From positions 806,001-870,000 of the forward strand of contig NC_011886.1 in NCBI RefSeq assembly GCF_000022025.1: a stretch of 64,000 nucleotides of DNA. Direction: 5' to 3'. Every line of letters begins with the position of its first letter. Within the stretch, counting starts at the first letter, position 1. A program made the translations under genes and the position numbers. Below the pieces are notes generated by a model. The model saw nothing but the letters and a program-made list of their open reading frames with translations, was not told the origin of the DNA and ran no database searches. Below, one piece after another: positions 42,740 through 52,054 of the stretch. This DNA is from Pseudarthrobacter chlorophenolicus A6. Its GTDB lineage: Bacteria; Actinomycetota; Actinomycetes; Actinomycetales; Micrococcaceae.

Positions 42740-45048
42740 GCGCGGGCACCACTGGTAAGGCAGCAGCAATGACAAAGCACCGCATCGTTGTCATGGGTGT
42801 TTCCGGTTGCGGAAAGACCACCATCGGCGATCTCGTGGCCCGCGAGCTGGGCGTCCCGTTCCTCGACGGCGATTCCCTCCACCCTGTGGAGAACGTGGCC
42901 AAGATGGCCGCCGGGACCCCGCTGACGGACGAGGACCGCTGGCCCTGGCTCGCCACCGTCGGTTCCGAGCTGGCCAACGCCGGAAACGGGGGACTGGTCC
43001 TAGCCTGCTCCGCTCTCCGCCGCAGCTACCGCGACGCCATCCGCAAGCAGGCGCCGGACACTGTCTTCCTGCACCTGCACGGCAGCAAGGACGTCCTGAA
43101 GGCCCGCACCGAAGGGCGGACCGGGCACTTTATGCCGCCCGCCCTGCTGGACTCCCAACTCGCCACGCTGGAACCGCTCGAAGCGGACGAAGCCGGGTTC
43201 GTCGTCGACATCGCCGTGCCCGTGGACGAAGTGGTGGCGTCGGCACTGGCCAATATTGCCGCCGTCGTACCCTCGGACGAAGGTGCCGTGGGCACCCGCC
43301 CGCGGCATTTCGACGTCGACCTTTCCGCCGCTCCGTTCAATCTCGACGGCGGTGCGCTGGCCTGGGTGGAAGAGACCATCAGTTCCATGACGCTCGAGGA
43401 AAAGATCGGGCAGCTGTTCATCAACCACAACAACGGCTACTCGCCCGAATACCTCGACGGCGTGCTGGAGAACTACCACGTGGGCGGAATGCGCTACCGG
43501 CCGGGGCCGTCCGCCGCCGTGCAGGAGCACATCCGGTATGCGCAGTCGAAGTCCCGGGTGCCGCTGCTGATCGCCTCCAACCCGGAGATGGGCGGGGCCG
43601 GAAGTTGCGACGACGGCACGTTCGTCTCCACACACCTCCAGGCAGGCTCCCACCCGGACAAGAACATTGCGCGCCAGATGGGCCAGGTGGCCGGCGTCGA
43701 AACTGCGGCCCTGGGCTGCAACTGGGCGTTCGCCCCGATCGTGGACATCCACTACAACTGGCGGAACACGGTCATCTCCACGCGCTCGTTCGGCAACACC
43801 CCGGAGATCGTGGTGGAACGGGCGAAGGAGTACTTCGACGGCATCAGCGAATCTCCCACCGTCTGCGCCATGAAGCACTTCCCGGGCGACGGCGTTGACG
43901 AGCGCGACCAGCACGTGGTCACGTCCTACAACACCTTCTCCTACGCGGAATGGGACCGGACGTACGGGCATGTGTACCGCGAGCTGATCGGGCATGGCGT
44001 GCAGTCCATCATGGTGGGCCACATTGGAGCGCCGGAGGTTTCCCGGCACTTCCGTCCGGGGCTGCCCGACGCCGACATCCTGCCTGCGACGCTGGCGCCG
44101 GAACTGCTGCAGGACCTGCTGCGCGGCGAGCTCGGCTTCAACGGCCTGGTGCTCACCGATGCATCCCTGATGGTGGGCCTCACGCAGGCGCAGAAGCGTA
44201 AGGACCTGGTGCCGGCAACCATCGCGGCCGGCTGCGACATGTTCCTGTTCTTCCGCAACCCGGCCGAGGACTTCCAGTTCATGCTGGACGGCTACAAGTC
44301 CGGCGTCATCACCGAACAGCGGCTGCACGATGCCCTGCGGCGGATCCTCGGGCTGAAGGCCTCACTGGGGCTGCACCGGAAGTCCCTGGACGAACTGGTC
44401 CCGCCGGTTGATGCGCTGTCCGTGATTGGATCGGATGCGCACCGTGCCATTGCCGCCGAGGTGGCGGACAAGACCGTCACCCTGGTCAAGGACACTGCCG
44501 GTAACCTGCCCATCACACCGGAAACGCATCCGCGGATCCGGCTCTACGGCATCTCCGGCGGGGCGGACTTCACGCGTGCCGATCCGCTGGCGTACCTGGA
44601 AACGGTGAAGGAAGAGCTTGTTGCCGCGGGCTTCGAGGTGTCTGTGTTCCGGACAGCCGAGCAGCGCGAGGCCGCGGGGGAGACCGGCGTGAACTTCATG
44701 TCGGTGCTGGCCGAGGAAGCGACTGCCGACTACGCGGAGCGGTATGACGCCGCGTTCGTGTTCGCCAACGTCAAGGGCTTCGCGCAGGAGGCAGCCATCA
44801 GGATCAAGTGGTCCTCACCGATGGCGGCCGAAATTCCCTGGTACGCCACGGAGGTCCCCACGGTGTTTGTCTCGTTGAACCAGCCGAACCACCTGATTGA
44901 CGTGCCGATGGTGAAGACCGCCATCCACGCCCACGCCGGTTCACGGGAGGCCATCCGGGCTGCCGTGGCGAAGATCCAGGGCAAGTCTGAATTCCAGGGC
45001 ACGTTCAACGAGAACGTGTTCTGCGATTCCTTCGACACCCGGCTGTAA
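42736..45048 (+). CDS. Gluconokinase fused to a GH3 (NagZ-like) glycosidase
   Basis: A 770-residue two-enzyme fusion. Residues about 13-175 are a complete GntK-type kinase (P-loop GVSGCGKTT at 21-29, [38 protein letters not shown]) that phosphorylates gluconate. After a linker (176-205), about 206-770 form a family 3 glycoside hydrolase: EKIGQLF start, KHFPGDG at 380-386 with the Asp391/His393 dyad of NagZ-type enzymes, and nucleophile-region Asp475 in LVLTDASL, then a C-terminal GH3 domain. The GTG start overlaps manD by 4 bp; an ATG at 42769 is possible. The two activities are normally separate proteins. The frame is continuous, with no sign of a sequencing error. Confidence 0.88.
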   Translation: MSAGTTGKAAAMTKHRIVVMGVSGCGKTTIGDLVARELGVPFLDGDSLHPVENVAKMAAGTPLTDEDRWPWLATVGSELANAGNGGLVLACSALRRSYRDAIRKQAPDTVFLHLHGSKDVLKARTEGRTGHFMPPALLDSQLATLEPLEADEAGFVVDIAVPVDEVVASALANIAAVVPSDEGAVGTRPRHFDVDLSAAPFNLDGGALAWVEETISSMTLEEKIGQLFINHNNGYSPEYLDGVLENYHVGGMRYRPGPSAAVQEHIRYAQSKSRVPLLIASNPEMGGAGSCDDGTFVSTHLQAGSHPDKNIARQMGQVAGVETAALGCNWAFAPIVDIHYNWRNTVISTRSFGNTPEIVVERAKEYFDGISESPTVCAMKHFPGDGVDERDQHVVTSYNTFSYAEWDRTYGHVYRELIGHGVQSIMVGHIGAPEVSRHFRPGLPDADILPATLAPELLQDLLRGELGFNGLVLTDASLMVGLTQAQKRKDLVPATIAAGCDMFLFFRNPAEDFQFMLDGYKSGVITEQRLHDALRRILGLKASLGLHRKSLDELVPPVDALSVIGSDAHRAIAAEVADKTVTLVKDTAGNLPITPETHPRIRLYGISGGADFTRADPLAYLETVKEELVAAGFEVSVFRTAEQREAAGETGVNFMSVLAEEATADYAERYDAAFVFANVKGFAQEAAIRIKWSSPMAAEIPWYATEVPTVFVSLNQPNHLIDVPMVKTAIHAHAGSREAIRAAVAKIQGKSEFQGTFNENVFCDSFDTRL

Positions 45049-45065
45049 CAGCCGCCGGGCTGAGG

Positions 45066-45104
45066 GCGCCGGGCGCGGGGAGATCCCCTGCGTCCGGCGC
45101 TTTT
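45066..45104 (+). terminator. Intrinsic terminator after the uronate operon
   Basis: GCGCCGG...CCGGCGC hairpin with a nearly continuous GC stem and an AGAT loop, followed by TTTT, 17 nt after the fusion gene's stop. Confidence 0.8.
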
Positions 45105-47385
45105 GTTGGGGGAGCGCTGGCCGGGCGGTTTACCCGGCCGGGTTTTTGAGTACGACGCCAACGGTGTACTGCTTCGTTCTGTCGACCCGTTGGGCCGGTC
45201 CATCGAGAGGGTCTTCGACGAGTTGGAGAATCTCACCGGGACACGGTTGCCCCACGGCACTGCCCGGGATTTCACGCATGACGTGCTGTCCCGGCTCACC
45301 GGCCCGGATGGGCTCGCCGTCGATCACGAGCTTGTGTTTGACCGGTGTGGGCGGCTGACTTCCCGGACCCGTGGTTCTCAGGGCCTGTCCTGGGAATATG
45401 ACTCTGACGGGCACCGGACCAGCTTCACCGATGCCTACGGCACCACCACAACGTACGCCCGTGATGCTGCCGGGCAGATCACGGCTGTTGGTAATCCGTT
45501 GTTGGGGGAGGCGTCCTTCAGCTACGACGCTGCGGGCCGGATGATTTCCGCAACGGCAGGGGACTTGGTGCAGGAGTGGGCATACCGTAACGGGGCGCTG
45601 TCCGAGCATGTTAGGAGTGACCGTTCAGGAAGTGGTGCCCCTGATGTGACCATGATCGGCCGCGATGACGATGGCAGGATCACCGCGCTGACCCGGTCCG
45701 GAGCGGTCACCCGGTACGGGTACGACGGCGCCGGGCAGATGGTCTCCGCCGCGACCACCCGGGTGGGTGAGGCTGGGGCCCCCGCTGTGGTGTTGGGGTG
45801 GGAGTACGACGCCGGTGGGCGGCTTTCGCGTGAAACGGTTCCGGGCGGGTCCCGGGTTTATGGGTATGACGCGGCGGGACAGTTGCTGTCCGTAATGGAA
45901 CCTGACGGGTCCCGGACCGAGTTTGTCCATGATGGTTTGGGCCGGCGGCCGCGGTTGATTGGTCCTGATGGTTCCTGGACTGAGTATGCGTGGGGCCCCA
46001 CCGGGTTGCTGGCTGGTTCCGTGGTTCGGGACCGCGATGGGGCTGAGGTCTCGCGGCACTCTCTGTGGGTTGATGCGCTGGGTGAGCTTGCCGCCGTCGA
46101 CCGTTGTGAGTTGTGGTGGGATACGGCCAACTCCGTTCCTGTGCTTGCTGGGATTGGTGGCGGTCAGGTTCTTTCGCTGCCGGGCGGTGTGACAGGTATG
46201 GGGGAGGCCTGGGCTGCTCCGGGCTGGCGGGCTGCGCGGCCGACTGATCAGGCTGATCCATGGGCTGTGGTCGGGGCTCCGACGGTATTGGATCCGACGC
46301 CCGGCGGTGTGGCGGGTGGTTTTGCGGGTGTGTTGCCTGCGGGGGTGACGCTGACCGGTAATGGCGGTGTTGATATTGCCGGGCTGGAGTGGCTTGGCGC
46401 CCGGGCCTATGATCCGGTGAGCCGTGGGTTCCTTTCGACGGATCCGTTGGCCCCGGTCCTTGGCGCCGGGTGGGATGGGAATCCGTACGCGTATGCGGGC
46501 AACAATCCCCTGAATACGACGGACCCCACGGGCCTCCGGCCGTTGACGGATGCTGAGCTGAAGGCTTACGACAGTTCCGCTGGTGGGGCGCTGGCCGCTG
46601 CCGGAAATTGGCTCGGAGACAACTGGGAGTACATTGTTGCGGGTGCTGCTGTAGTGGCTGGCGTCGCTTTGATGTTCACCGGTGTTGGTGGTCCGGTTGG
46701 CATGGCTTTGATTGGTGCGGCGGCTGGAGCGCTGACGTCGGGCGGTGCGTCGGCCATCGTCCAAAAGGCTACATCTGGTTCTGTTGACATGAACCAGGTG
46801 TTGCAGGACGCGGCCATCGGCGCTGTTGGCGGCGGAGTTGGTGGTGCTGCAGGCGGTCTCCTCGCGCGGGGTGCCAACGCTGCCCGTGTGGCGGTTTCCA
46901 CGGGTTCCACATCCCGCATAGTCACCACAACCAACAACGTGCTGCGTAGTTCGGTCGTGCGGTCCTCGTTGGCAGCGGGTACTGGCGGTTCGGGGAGCAA
47001 CATCGTGTCTTATGCTTTGGATGATGACGTGGACCAAACACTCGGAGGATATGTTTCCACCGCGGGCCCCGGTTTTGTGACTGCAGCTGGTGGGTCTGCC
47101 CTGTTCAGCAGGCTTGGGACATCGTTCGGAAATTCCGTTGCCAATCGTTTGCCGGGGTGGACTGGTCCTGTCTCAAGTGGAGGGCATAGTGGGGCGCCTT
47201 ACAATTGGGGTTCCGTCATTACTGAAGACCTCACAAACAGGGTTGGCGGGGCTGTGGTCGGGTATGCCAACACCTCCTTGCAGCCCGGAGGTGCAACCGG
47301 AAGTGAAATTATGAACGGAACGATCCAAGGGTTTACCAATGGAGCAACCGGACCCTCCAGCGGTCGGCGTGCAAGTGGTTGGTAA
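45103..47385 (+). pseudogene. RHS repeat protein fragment with core and C-terminal tip, 5'-truncated
   Basis: About 760 codons of RHS/YD-repeat protein (many G-x-x-x-x-Y-x-Y-D-x-x-G units) ending in the RHS core motif NPYAYAGNNPLNTTDPTGL near residues 460-478. This is followed by a variable tip of about 280 residues with hydrophobic Gly/Ala helices (about 508-550 and 575-600). Full RHS proteins are usually well over 1500 residues with a signal peptide or secretion domain. Here repeats begin at once, without signal or ribosome site, and a second terminator-like hairpin (45119-45147) lies at the very beginning. I read it as an orphan tip module left by recombination. A TTG start at 45103 is the only start available and is not convincing. 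Confidence 0.75.
45119..45147 (+). terminator. Second hairpin with T-tract at the RHS junction
   Basis: GGCCGGG-CGGTTTA-CCCGGCC followed by GGGTTTTT. It could be a back-up terminator for the uronate operon. RHS homology becomes recognisable immediately after it, so the join between host DNA and RHS fragment probably lies in or beside this hairpin. Confidence 0.5.
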
Positions 47386-47401
47386 TAGTGCAGGAGTAAA
47401 C

Positions 47402-47815
47402 ATGTCTGACGTAAATGATGATTCAGGGAAGCCCGCCAGAAGACCGACGCTGAAGTGGTATTGGAGCCTGGCCGGCGGGTTGGTTCTCTTATTTGGCGTC
47501 TTTGTCATGCTTATGCCGTTTTGGGAATCTGTAGGTATTGAGAGTGTTCACTGCGAGGTTATTTCAGCTAGGGCGGACACAAATTCAGGTGGGTCCCGAG
47601 GGTCGGCCTCAACTGCCGGAGTACTGGTGGACACCGCAGATTGCGGGAGAATCTCTGTGTCCAAAGGTGTGACATTTGACAATCGTGATGCGATTGCGGC
47701 GTCTTTTACCGCCGGAAATGTGTACGAATTTGAAATAGGATGGTATTCACGCGTCGTGCTGAAGGGTATTCAGAACGGAATTCCTACGGCCCAGAGCTAT
47801 GAATTGGTTGAGTAA
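47402..47815 (+). CDS. Small membrane-anchored protein, candidate immunity protein
   Basis: A 137-residue protein with a cytoplasmic N-terminus, one strong membrane helix (about 19-41) and an extracytoplasmic domain of about 95 residues containing two Cys (CEVIS and ADCGRIS). AGGAG lies 7 nt before the ATG. It begins 16 bp after the RHS tip gene and its GC content is visibly lower than that of the flanking genes. A small gene directly after an RHS tip is the standard place for an immunity protein, hence the inference. I recognise no family. Confidence 0.65.
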   Translation: MSDVNDDSGKPARRPTLKWYWSLAGGLVLLFGVFVMLMPFWESVGIESVHCEVISARADTNSGGSRGSASTAGVLVDTADCGRISVSKGVTFDNRDAIAASFTAGNVYEFEIGWYSRVVLKGIQNGIPTAQSYELVE

Positions 47816-48000
47816 ACTCTCTCGGCCTCAATGTTCCCGTTGTCTTGGGCTCTTGTGGGTGGTGCCCGGATCTACGGATCCGACACGGGCCGAACTCAGC
47901 ATATGGCTGTGAACAGTGGGAGCCCTGACGGGCATCGAGAGACTGAAGAAGACAACTTCACCCAAATGGACCTTGTTTTAGGCAAAAAGCCCTAAGGCTA

Positions 48001-48177
48001 ATGATGGCGTTTTGCGCAGTTGCATTCCTCGTGTGTGGTGGTATTGCAATTTGTGTTTTTCTAAGCGTTCCATGGGACACCCGCATGCCATACGACGGCA
48101 AGTTCAATCGAAGCGGCGGGGGAATGCCCATGCAAATTGCCATGTTTGTTTCTTTAGGCCTGCTTGCCGTCAGCTAG
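48001..48177 (+). CDS. Very small two-helix membrane ORF
   Basis: A 58-residue reading frame (ATGATG at 48001, TAG at 48175-48177) with a hydrophobic helix at about 4-23, a polar loop VPWDTRMPYDGKFNRSGGG and a second short helix at about 46-57. TAAGG is 3-6 nt before the start. The loop composition looks like a real protein, but the second helix stops abruptly, so it may be a truncated remnant. A 30-codon frame (47903-47995) lies just upstream. It is located in the low-GC stretch after the RHS unit. Confidence 0.4.
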   Translation: MMAFCAVAFLVCGGIAICVFLSVPWDTRMPYDGKFNRSGGGMPMQIAMFVSLGLLAVS

Positions 48178-48369
48178 CCAGCTCACTGATGGTTATGACG
48201 AACGCCCGATAATTTTCTTGCCGCGCAACTGAGGGTTGCCGTGGACGAGGCGCGGGACGCTAGCCCGGAACCATCGGCCCTCTTCGCGGTGGACGTCAAA
48301 GCACCTCGATGCGGGACTGATTCTTCGAAATGTGCACCACAATGCACCCTGAAATGTCTGGGAATGCAG

Positions 48370-48395
48370 AAAACCCCCGGTTTCCCGGGGGTTTT
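48370..48395 (-). terminator. Terminator of the tRNA-Ser gene
   Basis: CCCCCGG-TTTC-CCGGGGG flanked by AAAA and TTTT; read on the minus strand it gives a hairpin plus TTTT 4 nt after the tRNA 3' end. The rest of 48178-48398 shows no gene I can support. Confidence 0.88.
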
Positions 48396-48398
48396 CGT

Positions 48399-48488
48399 TG
48401 GCGGTGACGGTGGGATTTGAACCCACGTTGGCTTTTACACCAAACAACATTTCGAGTGTTGCACCTTCGGCCGCTCGGACACGTCACC
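48399..48488 (-). tRNA. tRNA-Ser, anticodon CGA
   Basis: On the minus strand a complete 90-nt class II tRNA: acceptor GGTGACG pairs with CGTCACC, discriminator G and encoded CCA (48401-48399). The anticodon arm is CAACA-CTCGAAA-TGTTG with anticodon CGA (reads UCG), followed by a long variable arm and T-arm GTGGG-TTCAAAT-CCCAC. The low-GC RHS segment lies on its 3' side, the usual side for integrated DNA, but I found no repeated tRNA end that would mark an attachment site. Confidence 0.96.
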
Positions 48489-48619
48489 AACCTCAATAGG
48501 GTACCGGAGCAAGACGCACATCCCCAAAACGACGCCTTGGCACATGCTTCGAGGGGGACGTACTCGACGGTCCAAAGGGGTTCACTCTGAATGTCAGACC
48601 CTCGCGCGATGATGCCTGT

Positions 48620-50356
48620 ATGGGAAACGCAGGCGTTGGAACAGCCTCGATGGAGGGTCTTCGGGCCTCTGTCGCCGGCCTCGATGCGCTTTCCCTGGAG
48701 GAGGTCAGGCTGGACCGGGCTGACGCCGAGGGCGCGGCTGTGGTGGTTGATGTGTTGGAGCGGAAGTCGGAGCTTCGGCTGCAGCGACTGGCGTTCTGGA
48801 GCCGTCTTGAAGCCCAGGTCGCGGCGGGCAAGGCCCACGACGCCTCTGATTTCGCCGAGTTTCAGGAGGCAATGACACCGCCTGAGGCCACCGGGTCGGA
48901 GCGGGCGTTCGTGGAGATGTCCACGACGGCGGAGGTCGCCGGCGTCCTGACCCTCAGCCTGGGCGCCGCTTCAGCCTTCATCAGCCAGTCCCGGAAAGTC
49001 TGCGCGATGCCACCGGTAGCGGCCGCGCTGGCCGCAGGGGCGATGTCGTGGCGGCACGCGGTGATCGTGGCAGACGAATCTGACTGCCTCGCCCCCGAGA
49101 GTGCCGAGGCGTTGGTGGCGCATTTCTTCGACCCTCACGCCCCGAACCGGGCCCGGGGGTCGGCGCCCGGTGACCTCGTGGCGCACCTGTTCCGCCGGAA
49201 AGTCAGGTCCTGGCGCGAACGCACCTACCCCGCCTCAGTCCAGGAACGGCACGCGAAGTGTGTGGCGGACCGGCGGATGGAATACCGCCCCGCCGCCGAC
49301 GGGATGGCATCGATAACCCTGATCCTGCCCGGGGACACCGCCTGCGCCATCTGGAACAAGACCACCGCGATCGCCCGCGGCCTCCAAGGCCCCGGCGAGA
49401 CCCGCACCCTCACCCAGCTGCGGCCCGACACCGCCGCCGCGCTCCTCCTCGGCGCCCACACCGGAGCCACTGCCGCAGGCCGGTCCGACGATGGCCACGA
49501 ACCTGGCACCGGGACCGACCCCTACTCCGTTGACCTCAACAAGGTCCCCGCACCGAAAGCCGACGTCCTGGTCACCATCCCGCTATTTGCACTGCTGGGG
49601 GCCACCGACGAACCTGCCGACCTCGACGGGTACGGGCCCATCCCCGCACCCATGGCCCGGAAACTCGTCGCCGACGGGGCCAGCTCGTTTTACCGGGTCT
49701 TGGTTGACCCGCGTGACGGTGCACCGTTGGAGATCGGCCGGACCAGCTACCGGCTGTCGGAGGCGATGAAACGCTGGATCAGGATGCGCGACGGACACTG
49801 CACGTTCCCCGGCTGCACCAACCCCAGCACCGACAATGACACGGACCACCTCACCGCCTGGCAGCACCACGGGACAACCGGGGTGAGCAACCTGGCACAA
49901 CTCTGCCCGAAACACCATCGGCTTAAACACAACAGCGGCTGGACCCCCACACCCGCCACCCCAACCGAACCACCCGGATGGACCTCACCCACAGGCCGCC
50001 ACTACCCGGGCCAACACCCCGACCCACGACCACCACACTGGCCACCCGGGCTGCTTGAACAGAAACAACCCGTGACCGGAGGCATCACGGAAGAACCGAC
50101 TGTCCACGGATCCGCTGAAGCGCGGTGGTCGTTAGAGGCGCAGATCCTGGCCGGCATCGCGGTCTGCCCCGACTATCTCCTTGCCGATCCACCGGATGAC
50201 GAATTACTGGACGAAGAATTCGCTTACGAGGACCGCATTGTCCCCGACGATCTCTCCCCGGACGATCCCCTCTGGGAGGCCTTCTACGCGGCTCCCTTCG
50301 AGCTGCCCTCTGATCCGCAGCAGGAACACTGGTTACACGATCTCTCGCTCACATGA
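48620..50356 (+). CDS. DUF222 and HNH endonuclease domain protein
   Basis: A 578-residue protein of a type found in many copies in Arthrobacter and relatives. The N-terminal two thirds is the helical DUF222 domain (about 30-370). The HNH nuclease motif follows: RDGHCTFPGC, TDNDTDHLTAW, NLAQLCPKHHRLKH, with Cys pairs for a zinc knuckle. The acidic, proline-rich tail (about 450-578) is probably disordered. The function is unknown; these genes behave like mobile or recombination-prone elements and may carry intron-encoded-type nucleases. The first ATG was used, with a second in-frame ATG at residue 11. The 196-bp gap downstream shows nothing. Confidence 0.85.
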   Translation: MGNAGVGTASMEGLRASVAGLDALSLEEVRLDRADAEGAAVVVDVLERKSELRLQRLAFWSRLEAQVAAGKAHDASDFAEFQEAMTPPEATGSERAFVEMSTTAEVAGVLTLSLGAASAFISQSRKVCAMPPVAAALAAGAMSWRHAVIVADESDCLAPESAEALVAHFFDPHAPNRARGSAPGDLVAHLFRRKVRSWRERTYPASVQERHAKCVADRRMEYRPAADGMASITLILPGDTACAIWNKTTAIARGLQGPGETRTLTQLRPDTAAALLLGAHTGATAAGRSDDGHEPGTGTDPYSVDLNKVPAPKADVLVTIPLFALLGATDEPADLDGYGPIPAPMARKLVADGASSFYRVLVDPRDGAPLEIGRTSYRLSEAMKRWIRMRDGHCTFPGCTNPSTDNDTDHLTAWQHHGTTGVSNLAQLCPKHHRLKHNSGWTPTPATPTEPPGWTSPTGRHYPGQHPDPRPPHWPPGLLEQKQPVTGGITEEPTVHGSAEARWSLEAQILAGIAVCPDYLLADPPDDELLDEEFAYEDRIVPDDLSPDDPLWEAFYAAPFELPSDPQQEHWLHDLSLT

Positions 50357-50552
50357 CCGTCAGGGCTGATGGCTGTAAGAAATCTGATGCTGCCCTCTCT
50401 TCCGTGCCGACGTCGAAGCCAGCACCTTGAAATAGCCCCACCAAACCTCTCCACGTTGCTCTTCACCCGGGCAGACGTGGACGTGCTGAAACGGCGACAC
50501 CCGCCGTCGGACCTTCCTCCCGAACGCCCGTCCCGATAGATTCGACAGCAAG

Positions 50553-51575
50553 ATGACTAATTCAGAATTGCCGCACCGTGCCACCGCCTACTGGACCACC
50601 GCGAAAGAACAGGGCGAGCTCCGGTCCGAGGACCTGCCCGCCCCGGGGCCGGAAGAAGCCGTGGTCCGCGCGCTGTACTCCGGCATCAGCAGGGGCACCG
50701 AGATGGTGGTCCACCGGGGCGGGGTGCCGGAGCGGGTCGCGGCAGAAATGCGCGCACCGCACCAGGAAGGCAATTTTCCGGGGCCGGTGAAGTTCGGCTA
50801 CCTGTCGGTCGGCGTCGTGGAGGACGGCCCGGACGAGTGGAAGGGACAGCGTGTCTTCTGCCTCAGCCCGCACCAGGACCGGTACGTCGTCCCCGTGGCC
50901 GCCCTCACAAGAATCCCGGAAGGCGTCCCGTCACAGCGTGCCGTGCTCACCGGAACGGTGGAAACGGCCATCAACGCCCTGTGGGAGGCAGAACCGAAGC
51001 TGGGGGACCGCGTCGCCGTCGTCGGGGCCGGCCTGGTGGGCGGGATGGTGGCCACCCTGCTGCGCACCTTCCCGCTTCAGCGCCTTCAACTCGTTGACGT
51101 GGATCCGGGACGGAAGAAGCTTGCAGACACCATCGGCGTCAAGTTTACGAGCCCAGAGGACGCCGCGGACGACTGCGACATCGTGATCCACTGCTCCGCT
51201 TCACCGGAAGGCCTCGAACGCAGCCTCCAGCTCGTGGGCGACGACGGTGACGTCATCGAAATGTCCTGGTACGCGGACCGGAAGGTCACCGTGCCCCTGG
51301 GGGAGGACTTCCACGCCCGGAGGCTCTCGATCAGGGCAAGCCAGGTGGGCATGGTGGCCCGGTCCCGCCGGCACCGCCGGACCAACGCCGACCGCCTCGA
51401 CCTGGCCGTCTCACTGCTCGCCGACCCCGTCTTCGACGCATTCCTCACCGGACAGTCAGCTTTCCAGGACCTCCCGGAGGTGGTTCGGGGCCTGTCCGAT
51501 GGAAGCCTTGAAGCCCTCTGCCACGTCATCGAATACCCGCAGGACGCCGCCCACCAGCCCGATAGACCGGCCTGA
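50553..51575 (+). CDS. Zinc-type alcohol dehydrogenase-like protein of the pterin/glycosyltransferase cluster
   Basis: A 340-residue medium-chain dehydrogenase/reductase. The N-terminal GroES-like half has ALYSGISRGTEMVVHRGG and FGYLSVGVVE. The Rossmann half has VAVVGAGLVGGMVATLL and the LVDVDPGRKKLA turn. The usual catalytic zinc Cys/His pattern (GHE) is not seen, so it may be zinc-independent like threonine-3-dehydrogenase relatives or sorbitol-type variants. Two genes downstream on the same strand encode a PTPS-like protein and a glycosyltransferase, a combination recurrent in actinobacteria that suggests synthesis of a modified pterin or glycoside. Confidence 0.8.
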   Translation: MTNSELPHRATAYWTTAKEQGELRSEDLPAPGPEEAVVRALYSGISRGTEMVVHRGGVPERVAAEMRAPHQEGNFPGPVKFGYLSVGVVEDGPDEWKGQRVFCLSPHQDRYVVPVAALTRIPEGVPSQRAVLTGTVETAINALWEAEPKLGDRVAVVGAGLVGGMVATLLRTFPLQRLQLVDVDPGRKKLADTIGVKFTSPEDAADDCDIVIHCSASPEGLERSLQLVGDDGDVIEMSWYADRKVTVPLGEDFHARRLSIRASQVGMVARSRRHRRTNADRLDLAVSLLADPVFDAFLTGQSAFQDLPEVVRGLSDGSLEALCHVIEYPQDAAHQPDRPA

Positions 51576-51655
51576 AAACCAAACAGCCGGCACACGCCAA
51601 GCCCACCGATTCACCACACCAGACCTACTCCACCAAGCAGAGCCCGAGGTAACCC

Positions 51656-52051
51656 ATGTTCAGCCTGACCGTCCGCCGCCACTTCATGATCGCCCACAGC
51701 TTGCCGCGTGAGGCCTTCGGCCCTGCCCAGGGCCTGCACGGCGCAACGTTCGTCGCAGAGGTGGCGTTCCGCCGTCGTGCCCTGAACGACAACGCGATCG
51801 TCCTGGATATCGGCGCCGCCGGAACCGTCATCGAGGAAGTGCTCGACGGGTTGAACTACAAGAACCTGGACGAACACCCCGACTTCGAGGGCAAGCTCAG
51901 CACCACCGAGGCCCTCGCCCAGTACATTGCCCAGGCCGTGGCGGCGAAGATCAGCAATGACGACGACGGCCGCCACCTGGACGGGATCGACGTCACCCTC
52001 CGCGAGAATCCGGATGCTTGGGCCACGTTCTCGCTGGACCTCAATGCCTGA
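51656..52051 (+). CDS. 6-pyruvoyltetrahydropterin synthase-like protein (atypical active site)
   Basis: A 131-residue T-fold protein of the PTPS/QueD family: the first zinc His is His14 (MIAHS) and the core helix/strand LNYKNLDEHPDF followed by STTEALAQYI matches the family. However, the HGH zinc motif reads HGA (His28, Ala30) and the catalytic Cys four residues earlier is Ala24. Ordinary 6-carboxytetrahydropterin synthase chemistry therefore seems unlikely, and the protein may catalyse a related aldol-type step. GAGGT precedes the ATG. It is 3 bp upstream of the glycosyltransferase. Confidence 0.85.
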   Translation: MFSLTVRRHFMIAHSLPREAFGPAQGLHGATFVAEVAFRRRALNDNAIVLDIGAAGTVIEEVLDGLNYKNLDEHPDFEGKLSTTEALAQYIAQAVAAKISNDDDGRHLDGIDVTLRENPDAWATFSLDLNA

Positions 52052-52054
52052 CCC

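Noticed and set aside
40607..42775. Minus-strand open frame of about 720 codons opposite the GPH symporter and ManD genes
   Set aside because: Antisense of two clear genes; no family resemblance.
45049..48398. Prophage or integrative element next to tRNA-Ser
   Set aside because: The position and low GC fit, but I found no integrase, no repeated tRNA 3' end and no phage genes; RHS recombination explains the content better.
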